A stretch of 64,000 nucleotides of DNA from Nymphaea colorata (taxonomy: Eukaryota; Streptophyta; Magnoliopsida; Nymphaeales; Nymphaeaceae), in NCBI RefSeq assembly GCF_008831285.2, contig NC_045146.1:12477289-12541288 (forward strand), in the 5' to 3' direction. Positions within the stretch are counted from its first letter, which is position 1. The number at the start of each line of letters is the position of its first letter. Shown here piece by piece: positions 1-11,340 of the stretch. A program made the position numbers and the translations under genes. A model generated the notes under the pieces. That model saw only the letters and a program-made list of their open reading frames with translations, made no database searches and was not told where the DNA came from.

Positions 1-599
1 ACAGTGAAAAACCTTGATCCCTTTAGAAACCAGGTTTTTAGGTATATGATCCAAACAAATGAACCAAGTTTTAAAAAGTCATTAAGAAACTTGATTTTGT
101 TTGAGAAAAAGCCCTTGAAAAGATGTGTGGAAGAAGATAACCTGTCCTAGTCAGTCACAGGGGGAGGTGGTCGAGTCAAACGCGGACCGCGTGTTCTCTC
201 CACGGTCCCACTTAAGTTGTGGCTTGTGGGTGGTGGCTTCTTGACCGCAAGAACAAAGGAAAATAGTACACCTTACCTATCTTCCCACGGATGGGCTCGG
301 GTCTTTTATTGGATAGTTTTGGACCCGTTTTCTATCGGATCTTATTCAGTTCGTCTTATATCACTCTTTCAAACAAAGCTTCCAGCAACCCCCCTTTCAA
401 ATCCAGGTTCAGTTCAAAAGGTAGAAGCACTTGATAGATAGTTGGGTGTCTTGCTTGTGATGGGGCGAGCTTAGGATGGTTATTTGACACAAGGGTCGGC
501 CCGGTAAAAAAAAATTCGTTCGTCGGGCATTGGTTCGAGTTTGGCATGAGATTGACTGAACTCAATATATATGTTTAAAACCCATCACTCCACATTTAT

Positions 600-678
<79 letters not shown>

Positions 679-2032
679 GTGTGTGTGTGTGTGTTCTTCT
701 ATATGACGTTAGCAGTCGTCTTACTTAAAAACTCTTGATGCATCACTGATGACTCCCTTAAAAACTCTCTTGCCGTTGATGGTTCCCTTAAAAACATCGC
801 GAAGGGTTTTTGAGTTATTTTGAAATGTTAAGGGTTTCAAATATGGATGGACGTCAAACCGAGTACCCAATGGGTATAAAATTCACGGTCAGGTCCAGGC
901 CGATAACTAAGTGGATCGGGCTTAATTAGTCTGCCAGCAATGGTTTTGGGTGATCCCAAGCCCGCTTTGTTGAGCCTTGAGCTGGCCCAACCTGACCTAA
1001 TGCCTAGCCTTATTTGCAAGTTTGGGTTTGGACTTGGTTTGGTGTTAGCTAGTCCATTTTAGTAAACCCAATTTGTAACACGCTTATCCAAATGTGTTAC
1101 CCCCTTTGTGTGGACTTCTATTCGGTTGATGGGCACATTTATGATTTTTCTCGTTGTGTAGAATCAAACATTTTAGTTACTATTATATATGTAAAAATAC
1201 TAAAATGGTATCTCATTAATGAAAAAATGAAGGTCCTATATATTATGACATCAACAGGGTGATACTCAAACCGGAATGGGTACAATTGATCGAAGCAGAT
1301 GGGTTTGGGACAGGTAAATCTGTCCTTCTGAGAGAGGGGGGGAATTTTTACTTAAATTTGCCTTCAGGTTAGTTAGATTCAAAACTGCTGATTTATACCT
1401 CAAAATTGGTTTTAAAGAGAGCTTAAATTTCACATGATTGCAAGCGTGACAAAGGTTTTACTATGATTACTTGAAAGCATTGAACAGAGACACATGACTC
1501 TCCAAACCCTCGGAACATGCAATCACCAGTCATGCAGTTCCTCCAAAGAGGGATTATATTGTGATGCTAAGCCTGCAGAGGACAACGTTACGTCCCCAAC
1601 TGACTCGCACAGGTTCTTTCCCTTTTGCAAGGTTGGGCTGTGAGGGCCTAAATCTGAAATGGCTTCATTAGATAGAATCATCATAGAACATCCACCTGAA
1701 AAACGTACAAAATGCCATCCGCAATTACCAAACGGTAGCCTTTCTCAATCAAGAAATCACATAAAGGAATTAACAAGTGACAACAAACTTTACTGATAAT
1801 CTAAAGAGAAAGTCATAGATTGTGCTATCAAAAAGGGATGGATGATGTTAAGCCTGTGGGAAAATTGCCCTACTAACTTGCAAGGACATATAGGAACACA
1901 AGTATCAATTGTACACATCGCATGATCGAAGTCAACATTCCTTGGTTGCGTTCAATATTGCCATTAAATGAGTCTCCATCCGTGCAGAATTACAATGGTC
2001 TACACTTTGCTCCCCACAATCAACAACCATAT
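1..2032. other. Repeat-rich intergenic region
   Basis: No credible gene was found. Reading frames are short, overlap on both strands and match no family I know. Around 280-330 and 845-1075 there are degenerate blocks rich in GGGCTCGGGTC / CCCAAGCCCG-type words, a low-grade repeat style common in plant intergenic DNA. A compound microsatellite lies at 601-694. The right end adjoins the 3' end of the VMA22-like gene, so the last few hundred bases probably include its 3' UTR on the minus strand. Confidence 0.5.
601..694. repeat. Compound microsatellite (CT)n(TA)n(GT)n
   Basis: A run of about 13 CT units passes directly into about 20 TA units, then into TATG and GT units. It is simple-sequence DNA with no coding potential and is likely to vary in length between individuals. 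Confidence 0.95.
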
Positions 2033-5000
2033 TTATTTGAGATTTATCTTCATATCTCTTTCAATTCGTTCAAAAGCAGCCATCATTCTTGCACGTGCAT
2101 TTGCTAGGTCTACTATGGTTTGTAGTGCTGGAAAAAAATGTTCAGTTCAGTAAACAACTCCACAAAAACAGAAGCAAGGATGAACGAAATATTCAGTGGG
2201 GATGTTGATTAACCTCTCTCAAATGAGATTTGGGCACCTCTCAGCTTTGGAGAGACCAGAACTCCATAAACAGAGAGTAGCTTTGACCTTTGCTTCTGCA
2301 CCTGAAAAACGTAAAATAACATGTAAACATAACAAAACTCACCAACAACTTCTTTGCCTGTCAGCTTTCATTCTAATTCAAGTGAAGGTGCCATATTACC
2401 TCTCTCTCTCCCTCTCCCTCCACCTATGACGTGCTGCACATTACTGGGTCTAAGTGCATATGTGCATGTATGTGCATATATGTGTATGTGCACCTCAATA
2501 GAAGATGAACAATTAGGTGACAGGTCCTCATCCACAGGTACCAAAACCGAGCCATAGGCGAAAAAACTGAAGTGCAATCAACACCATCTAATCAGTCAGA
2601 GTATCGTCTCACAGTAAAGAAGACTCATGGCAAGCCAAAGGAACTTGTCTCAGCCAAGAACTGACTGAAGGATGTGCTGGATGTCTTTATGAAGCCAGCA
2701 GCAGGCACCACGCGAACAGGTGGCTGAAAATACTGCAACCCATGCTATCTTGGTGATGTCTAGAACTAGCTAGGATGATCTGCTGTTTCTTGCAGGAAGC
2801 AAGCTCTAGGAATTTAGATATAGACCATACTTAGTTCACTTCAAGTCAAGTCAACATTATTGGAGATTAAGAGGGTAAACCCAATTCAAAACAGGCTTGG
2901 CGAATGGTTTCTAATGGCAGGATAACCAATATCCAGTTGGGGCACATGTAGACTATTGTTGGTGTATGCACTGCTATGTGCATCATATAGCCAAAAGTAT
3001 GCATGGGTAAGCCCCTCCGTCACACCCTAGCAATGTAAGGTAGGCATGTTCCTAGATTGTACATGTTAATGATGCCCTTAATACGTTAGAAACGGCATGA
3101 AAAAATCAACCCCACCTAATGGGAAATTTCCTGCACTTGCATGGGCCAACATGCATTCCACTAATCACAAATTTCCACCAAGATACAAAAGAAACAGGTT
3201 TCCATGCCACTAAGAAACAAAAAAGGAGAAGCTTGCATACCTGAGCATCCAGAGAAGCTTGAACTTCATCGTTTGCTGATTGTTCTTTCTGGTGGCCCTC
3301 TAGTAAAGGCATGCAACGGATACATATTATTAGAACTATGTGGATTCCATAAGGAGTACGATGAATCTTCTTTGTGACTAAAGAACCAAGTAAAAAAAGA
3401 ACTCATAAATCAGTCCAAAACAAGAAGGGGAAATATCACCACAAGTTCGCGAAGGGACCCGGCATCGCAACTCTGCACCAACAGAGTTAGGTTGTTTCTG
3501 TCCTTCTGGTTCTAAACCTCTTTCACTGTCTACATGCTCCTTGGAAAGAGTAAAAGAAGGATGCCTTAGACATGGTGTGATGTGGCTTCCTTCTTCAACT
3601 TCAGCAATCGTATCTGTTTGGTGCCAGTATCACATCCAGAGAATCAATATAACAACAACATACCATGTGAACTTCATATGATTAACGAGAAAAGAGAAGA
3701 AAATGAAGTTCTCCCTTAGGGTTGGAGATCTATGAAGGAATAATGTAAACCTCCCAATTTGAAAATCATCAAGAGTAACAGACCTTAGGAAAGACAGATG
3801 TCATTAATCCAGCTAAGCTTTTATATTGTACGCAGGTGGGATTAATACAATTGAACCAACACATTCAAAAGTTAGGCCAATACATGTAAAGGTGAGAGCA
3901 TCTGCGAATCCATTTCATCCAAAATGGGAACAGGACAGATTCACAATTGTAAACCTGATCAGGTTTCAGGTGCGGCATGCTGCAGCCTAAACTGGCCACT
4001 CTAGAAGTGGTACAACCCCAATGTCCATCATATTTTTGTGCATCATATATATGTCTCGTGAAATCCACACTTACCTGATACACTTTCATCTTCTAACTTT
4101 ACATGAAAAGTTGCAGCAGCAGGATGTGGTTTAAGGTCAAAAACTGCACCAGTTACCCGCGAAGTACCCATAGCATGCCGTGCACCAGCTAGATCCAGCC
4201 ATCCCTGCATATGGAATAACAGATGGATGCTGGTGACTGTGGATGTGATAGATCTTGCGTGATACAAGGAAAACAGAAAAAAGAAACTTAACCCAAAAAC
4301 TGTTTGAAGATGAAGTACAATCCTAAGCTTGCATATTCTACAAACACAAGTAAATCAACTTCAGAAGTTGTTCATTATATAAACTAAAGTTCCCAAAGGT
4401 GAGTAGAAAACTAGCATGATACGTTTTCTGCGAATAGTGATTCTCACAGACTGCACCTAGTTCTTTCCTCAGTAGATCTTGCTTGCACAAAAAAATTCGA
4501 ATGATTAAACCACAGAAGAGAATTATTTGAAGGCACCTAATGAACTTTTTACTTGGTACTACCGTGTATATTCTTGAATACATAAACAAGCAAATATACT
4601 AAAATAATATTTCCTTCTAAAAGGCTTCAGATGACACAGATATGCTCCTCCTAAAGCTAATAGTTCCTACTTCATCCACTTATCCTTCTCCCAAGTCGTA
4701 GTTGCATGTGGAAACCAACTTTCATAGCTATCCAGAAACTCTAGCCTAAACTTCAACTAGAACTTGAACGCCACTGGCATAAGAATCTACAAATAATAAA
4801 ATCAGTATGGATGCATTTACTATACAGAAGCTTCTAACAGAAATGTCCCTTCGAGCTCATCTCAGACTTGCCAGGTATTAGGTCCTAAGTGGGGGGACTA
4901 TCACTTTAAAGAAAATGTGTACAAGATGTGCCTCCAAGTAAACCTGAAAGCCATTTTTTGATTTCCACCTCTTACTAACAGGTTGAACTGATTCGATGTC

Positions 5001-5514
5001 TGATCTGGCTTCATCAGCCATTTGAGTGAAGCTAGGAAGCCAAAAGAATGGTGGACACAATTATAATATTTCCCTTTCCGGCAATTGGGCACTTCTTTTT
5101 TAGTCATATAATAACGTATGAACTGCCTCCCCATAATGATCGCAAACATGTTGCCTTGTATTAGATAGACAAGTAGAACCAGAAATGACGCATAAATCAG
5201 AAACCAAAAGCTTTTCGCTTAATCGTTTAATCAACCAATTGCCATGTAGAGTCAGCAACCTTGGGGTACTCTCCAAAGGGATAACAACCAATGGCATTTC
5301 GCTTTTAATCTCACTAAATTCGACTACTTAATGATACGAAACAATCTCAAGAATCATGAAGGAGACCAGATTTAGTCCGCAAAGATGCAGGAAGAAATCT
5401 AGCGATTTTGCCACGAGATACCTGCCGTAGTGTCGAAGACAATGAATCTGACAGGGTGAGGTACTCGTCCAAGGAGTCCAAAATCCGAAGGACATCGAGG
5501 GAAGGATCGCCCAT
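2033..5514 (-). CDS. VMA22: VMA22/CCDC115-like V-ATPase assembly factor (six exons, 212 aa)
   Basis: This family (yeast Vma22, animal CCDC115) helps assemble the membrane sector of the vacuolar/Golgi proton pump in the ER. Exons on the minus strand are 5514-5422, 4204-4075, 3613-3440, 3299-3241, 2301-2214 and 2127-2033. All junctions are GT-AG and keep one frame, giving 212 aa. The N-terminus (residues 1-31) is a short helical segment starting MGDPSLDVLRILDSLDEY. Exon 2 begins GWLDLAGARHAMG, the family's most recognisable motif (compare ARYAMG in animal CCDC115). The middle (about 76-152) is polar and low in similarity, as in relatives. Residues about 153-212 hold the second conserved block, SVYGVLVSPKLRGAQISFER, then a C-terminal helix. 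The ATG at 5514 is the first in the frame that begins the conserved helix. The identification rests on remembered motifs, and the exon 3/4 boundary is the least certain part. Confidence 0.8.
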
Positions 5515-7592
5515 CCTCGCGGTAAAAGAAGGCAATGATCGCCCGATTTCAGGATCCCAACAACGGTTCTTGCTTGTGTGGAAGCGTTGATAACTCACGA
5601 ACTACTAAACGAACCAAACGGGTGTTTGTGTATGCAACCGAGGAATCGAGAAACCGAACACACGAGAAAATTTTTCCTGTTGCAGTCTTCTTCCTGTGCA
5701 GACACGCACTTAAGGCTAGCGGCCTATTTTTCCAAGAACTAACGTGCTCAACCATCATTTTAGGTTTATTCCTCCAGAGCTGTCCTAATCATTTATTTTG
5801 CCAGGTACAGGTCGATGGTTTTACCAAATCGTAAATTCGAAAACTATCTAACTTGATATGTATGAATTTAAATTGATATAATTCGTTCATCTTTATTATT
5901 CATCAGCAAATACATTGAGGTTGTGCTCAACCAATCTCATGTTTCTCACAAAAGATACGCTTTATCGAAAGGCCTTTTGGGACTGACTAGTTTTTCCATG
6001 TTATGCTGCTCATGGGAAGACCGTTCTCACATTTTATTAGAGGGCATTTTTACAATTCTATGGGAATCTTTTGAGGCTCCAATTTCACCCTTAGAAGAGG
6101 AGGTTCTTCCATTTAACCGGTAGGGGTATTTTAGCCAAGCCCATTACATATGATACATTGTTAAGAATCATAACATATACCAACTGTTCATGTCTTATTT
6201 AAGTACATGATATCATGGCTTTACAACACAGTCAAAGTGCCGCCATTCGACCTCATTATCCTTGGAAAAATCTGATGATGCAAAAAAGTGGTACATTTTT
6301 AGGAAATTTGATTTGAAGCTTAAAATGAATCAAAAGGGTGACACCTCTTCTCACCAGCTATGCTATACCGCTTATAGCAAGTCTTCAAGGTCATGATACA
6401 AACAAGTCTTTGGACCTTAATACAAAGAAGTCAAAACCATAAAGCTTCGAAGACTTGCACAATTTTAGGTGCTGGAGATTTTAACAGAAACGAGGGAGAA
6501 AATAATGTAGCAAAAAAGGTAAACTTGCAGCGCTCCAAGCATTCTCCACTTTTCACAGAGGCGATAGATCCTTTTTCTGCCTCTGATATAATGTATAAGC
6601 CCCCTGAAAAGTAAACCTCGAGTTAGGCCCAAACATCATCTTGTAGACCGTTCCAATAGAAAGCAAACCGCAATTGGATGTGAAACTAAGTAGGGTGCTA
6701 AGACTTGTTTATGAAAACGGTTAACCTTTTTGAACTTATCTTAGTTTACAAAAGAGAATAGGAAAGCTAATCAAATTTGATCTACCAACAGCATTTAGCC
6801 ACTATGGATTCAAATCCAGCTTATATAAATCCTGTCATGGCACATAATTTGGCACATCACTGAGCACGCACACAAGCCTAAGGGCTTGGCTAGTTGGCTA
6901 TGTGTGATTTTTGCAGGTTGGACATGCAGCTTTAGTTTGACTGGTCAGGTTCTGAGCTTGATAAGGTATCTTCAAGCAAGTCCCTATGACTTTGTTTTCC
7001 TTATTAGATTTAAGGAAAACCATATCACTTTCAAAAAAAAAAAAATTAAGAGAACTTTAATCGATAACATGACAGTAGTAATCAGTAAGAAAATACAGCC
7101 ATGTGAGATAGGGCTACGCCTGAGAGGCAAAATATAAGTTCTGAAATGTTAGGCACGCTTTTGTAAAATGACCCATTCTTGAAGCATGTTTCTATAAATT
7201 GTTCATAATTGAATATAAGAAAGAGCACCACTAAAATGGCAAAATTTTAGTTAACACATTATCATCAGCAAGGGCAAATCCCCTCCTTCGACAGCAAATG
7301 GATCGTCAATATCATCTATGTGTGATATTTGAGGGAAACTAACAGGCAGAATTAATATACACATGATTATCAGAAAAGTAATACTATATACAAAGAAATA
7401 TCAAGAAGATAAAGGACAATAAAAGCAGAGAGTAACTTGAGAATGATGTATCCTGGAATTCGCAGAGCCACACACCAGGTCTCAACCATAGATGCATGCG
7501 GACCTACATGCTTGTCATTCCTTGTTTAGCTGCCACTTGTCATATGCAACAAGGAGACAATCACTTTACCCTCCCCATGCACAGGAATATGA
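5515..7592. other. Intergenic spacer between two minus-strand genes
   Basis: The right side holds the 3' UTR of the At5g43822-like gene and the left side the promoter and 5' UTR of the VMA22-like gene. Short frames at 5408-5834 overlap the VMA22 first exon and leader and are shadows. I saw no conserved protein motif, RNA gene or clear mobile element in between. Confidence 0.5.
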
Positions 7593-9306
7593 TCAATCAA
7601 CACCGTCCATGAATATCTTGTTATAAATCAGCTGCACTGCAAACAAAGAAGTCATACAATTAATATTCTAGTTATCAAGAACTGCATTAGGGAAATTAAC
7701 TTTTAATTTTACAAGTACATTATTCTTCTGTAGTAGGACAACCTTGAACCCTGGGGATGTTGGGCTGGTCAGCAAGTAGATGACTGAAGGCAGTTAAATC
7801 ACTTGGGCTGCTTCAACAGGAAAAGGATATACTATTATGAGCATGTCAAGAAGAAACCAGTAACCTTAAGCATTTATAACGTCTGTGATGTCATGGCAAA
7901 GAATCAGAATCAATTCGAATGCCATATAGGAGAGATTTATGCTGATTACTTGTGGCCCAACTCACAACTGGCTTCTTGAGGACACTATACAATTTTCACC
8001 GGTAACTTATGTGGAGCTTGCATTAAAGAATAGGGGCAAGAGAAAAAGGGTTTCCAAAGTAAATATCAAAAAATAGCATGAGAAACAAAAACTGGAAAGC
8101 TGGACAACCACTTTAGGAAAGCGAAGGTTGTGCCTCCCTAAACATCAAAGCAAGGAAAGCAATGTTCCAAAACAGACAAGTAGGGCAAAGAAGTAGGAAA
8201 CTGTAATTGGATCAGAAGATTTTGAAAAATAACCTCCTTCAGGTGCTCCAAAAGGCAGAACTGAATACAGGGACAGTATTCAGTTCTGTATATCAGGCTA
8301 TGTGCCATAAAATGAGACATTCTTAATATGCCATCAAATGAACATCCATATGACAAGCCCTTAAATTTTCATAGGATGCAGAATGCTTGGAACTGCACCA
8401 AATCATGAATATACATGCCTGAAGATAGACGAGGAAACATGGTGGAAAAAACTGTTAGCCTTTTGGCCCTTTTCCAATGTTCGAAGTTCATTTTCGTAGG
8501 TAAGAAAAACCGCTCCCATCGTGAAATTGGTATAAAGACAGGACGAACAATTTAATAGTACCTGCCTACTTTTTGAATTATTTACAAAATATTTGACTGA
8601 TTATACATTTTTCTGATGAACATCAAACAGATTTTTCACCGTTCCTTTTACAATGTTCATGAGAAATACATTCCCCTCCTTGTTTAGCTATGTAACTCAA
8701 ATAGTTTTGTTCTTTTTCTGTAAATTATTCCTTTACCTCGTGTCGCCCTTCTGTATCTCGTACACATGGACACATAGAGACGCTATAATGGGAAACACGC
8801 ATGGTGGCATTGTACCATTTCAATTTGTAGTGGCGCATACTCTTACCTCTGTTTGATCTAGACATCAGATGTTGTGTGTGTTTGGAGGGGCAGGTGGGGT
8901 GTGGATGCACCACATGTAAGAGGAAAAACGAGCATGTAAAACTTTAAAGAAGTATATAAGCTTAAGATCAAATATAGAACTTTACATTGTACCAAGCAAC
9001 GCCGAGTAATTCATTTCAAAGGACTCCAACTGTTTCGCCAAAAGCTCCTTCTTAATGTCCGGATTGCCGGATAGGATTCCAAAATTATTTTGATCTTGTA
9101 GAACCTATGAATCATATGGAACTCAAAGTTAAAAAAGAAAGAAGAGCTTGATAAACAGAATGTATATTTAGTTACCGGCAGTCTTCCAATGATGGCTGAT
9201 GCATTCCCAAATTGCGTGAGAAATAGGGACTGAAGTTGTCCCATCTATCCATTTCCTCCCTGGCCCGTTTGTACTTGCTTTGATATTTCTTCATTAGCTT
9301 CTTCAT
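7593..9306 (-). CDS. Gene related to uncharacterised At5g43822; possibly decaying
   Basis: The family is plant-wide and of unknown function. Recognisable minus-strand exons are as follows. 9306-9176 encodes MKKYQSKYKRAREEMDRW, then in another frame QLQSLFLTQFGNASAIIGRL. 9104-8993 encodes VLQDQNNFGILSGNPDIKKE and ends phase 1 before GTACAA. About 7810-7743 encodes SSPSDLTAFSHLLADQPNIP. 7636-7593 encodes VQLIYNKIFMDGVD and the stop. Their order and content match my memory of the At5g43822 protein from N- to C-terminus. Two things are odd. Between DRWD and QLQS one base is missing, so the first exon changes frame near 9248. The exons for the middle (the LEK and DGL..MH blocks) are not clear; only a weak DGILRM-like trace is seen near 8300. 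A start at 9244 would avoid the shift but lose about 20 residues. It may be a decaying gene, a sequencing error or a wrong exon choice. Confidence 0.5.
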
Positions 9307-10023
9307 GTGGAAAAAAATAACAATATACCCACACCATACGGTAGCGTTTGATGGCCCTGGAGAATTTTTTTGGAAAGCAATTCTTATGCCAAGATTTTCC
9401 CGAAAAGAATAATATCATCAGCTTCTTGTATAATCTCATCAAAATGGGTTAAGCCCCATGTAAATTTAAGAACCATCGTAATAAAAGCTTCCAGAACTGA
9501 GGAAAATACAAAAAAAAAAGCATATCAAAAACAGAATTGTCAAGGAAAACAATAAACTGAGTAGCCACCTCTATGTGTTCAATTTTTTGCGAAAATCTGT
9601 GTCGGACACAGGTCATCCAACTTGGGAAGGAAAAGATGAGCCTACAACAAATAGATTAGATGAATAGTTTAATAGACCACTTGTGTTAGTCATTGCAAAA
9701 GGGTAGTTTAATAGAGCAGCACGTGAAGAATTTCCATGCGAAGTATGGTTATGTTGTCATTGCAAATGGGACACGAACCACGAGCAGAAATCGTAGAGAG
9801 GATAAGAAATGAGGGTTGGAGCAAAAGAAACAGAGGACGAAGAAGAAGGTAAATGGGGCCCGAAGAGACGAGTATTCACGAAGAAGAAATAGAGGACGAA
9901 GGAAGAATGTAGGAGCGGCTGTCTCCACCAGCAATGATTGCCGAAAATAGCGGAGGGAGAGAAAGAGGGACAAACAACGACAGAGAGAGAAAGAGAGAGA
10001 GGGGGATGGGGATGGGGGCTTAC

Positions 10024-10195
10024 CTTTCACCAGCACAGGGCGCTGCTGAGAGCTGCCGCTGAGACGATGCTGCGCATGAGAGGAGAAAGAACGGAAAAGG
10101 GAGAATGCGCGGGTGGAAAACCAAACAGACAAAAAGAGGTTCGACATTTTCTCGCGAAAAAAAAATCGCTCAATCCGACGAAATTCGCGCGGTAG
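10024..10195 (-). promoter_or_regulatory. Probable 5' non-coding exon and start region of the At5g43822-like gene
   Basis: On the minus strand a GC-rich leader ends in GGTGAAAG followed by GTAAGC, a strong donor at 10023. A spliced leader joining the coding exon near 9306 would fit. The CT/GA-rich tract just downstream (about 9945-10005) is typical of plant leaders and first introns. A minus-strand frame of 132 codons through this region is low-complexity Ser/Leu/Phe sequence and I do not treat it as a protein. Confidence 0.35.
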
Positions 10196-11340
10196 ATTTT
10201 TTTTTTTTTAAGTTTACTGACGGGAAACCGTCGTTTCAGTAAAACTTAAAGAGTCTATTATGGTTTCCTGTTTTTGTTTGCTTAAATGAACCACCTTGCG
10301 CTTAGTTGTGCTACACCTTTTGAGGTTTCTTGTTTAAAGATTTAATCTTGATTCGACATAGTCCAATATGAACTCTGAGTATAATTTTTTGGTGAACTCA
10401 TGATCTCAACGTTTCAAAATAACTATCTATGTATATATTCAGTTAAGTTCATTAAACAAATGATTACTGAACAAGTTGTTAATGTAACACTAAGTTGATA
10501 CGAGAACAGCTGTTTTCAAACGTGTGTGCATCTCAAATCACTATGGATATTAGTTCGGAGAAGATCAAATGCAGCCTAATTACGTTTTAACGAAGGGTTT
10601 GCAAGTGGGTGCTTGGAAGTTTTAATTTTTCCCATCAAATTAGATTCACTCACCATTCTTTATCGAACATTTGCTATGGGAAAAAATTGCTTATGTGATC
10701 AACAACGGTCGTTGTAGTGATGATAATTTTACTTATTTTACAACTTTTTTGGAAAAAAAAAAAACCTTCTACGCAACGCAGCCAGGGTCTGAAGTATCAA
10801 CTCTGCTAAGTGTGAGAATTTAACTATTGAGGAGAAAGATTGAGTTGAAACATAGAATTTTCATACGTTAGAGTCTTGAAGATTGCTTCTTATGAAATTG
10901 CTAATGAAAATAGCATTCATATGATTAAGAACGCGTACATTATCCTCTCACACTAAGCTTTTTACCCCAACCAAAAAACATGGATCGAATTAAAGAACCG
11001 AATCTTTTAGACTCGTATTGCATGTAGAGACGGGAAGAGAAACGACTTGACTTTTCCCGACGACCGATTCCCCTGCGTTGATGGCTAAGCGTGAAGCAGA
11101 AGGCAGCAGAAGGCAGCACCTTCGGGAGTCCTCCATCTCGAGCCTCGACGATTCGTCCATACATCCACCGACTCCAGGCGGACTGATTATTTCTCGGGAG
11201 TAGAGAGAACGAGCTCCGACGAAAGCGGAGATTTCTCTGGGTCCTTCTCAAGAATTGAACGCGGGTACCAATCGGAGGGTGGTAGAGTTGAAAAGAAGAG
11301 AGGAGGAGGGCACGCTAGATCTCGATCCTCGCTTGGAGCG
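10196..11340. other. Intergenic region between divergent genes
   Basis: It separates the minus-strand At5g43822-like leader from the plus-strand GnT I start, so the two genes are head to head with about 1.1 kb between them. The left 700 bases are AT-rich. The right 300 bases rise in GC and probably hold the GnT I promoter and 5' UTR. No clear TATA box or conserved ORF was recognised. Confidence 0.45.

Noticed and set aside
9749-10147. 132-codon minus-strand frame rich in Ser, Leu and Phe
   Set aside because: The sequence is driven by CT-rich leader DNA, crosses a strong donor at 10023 and matches no family.
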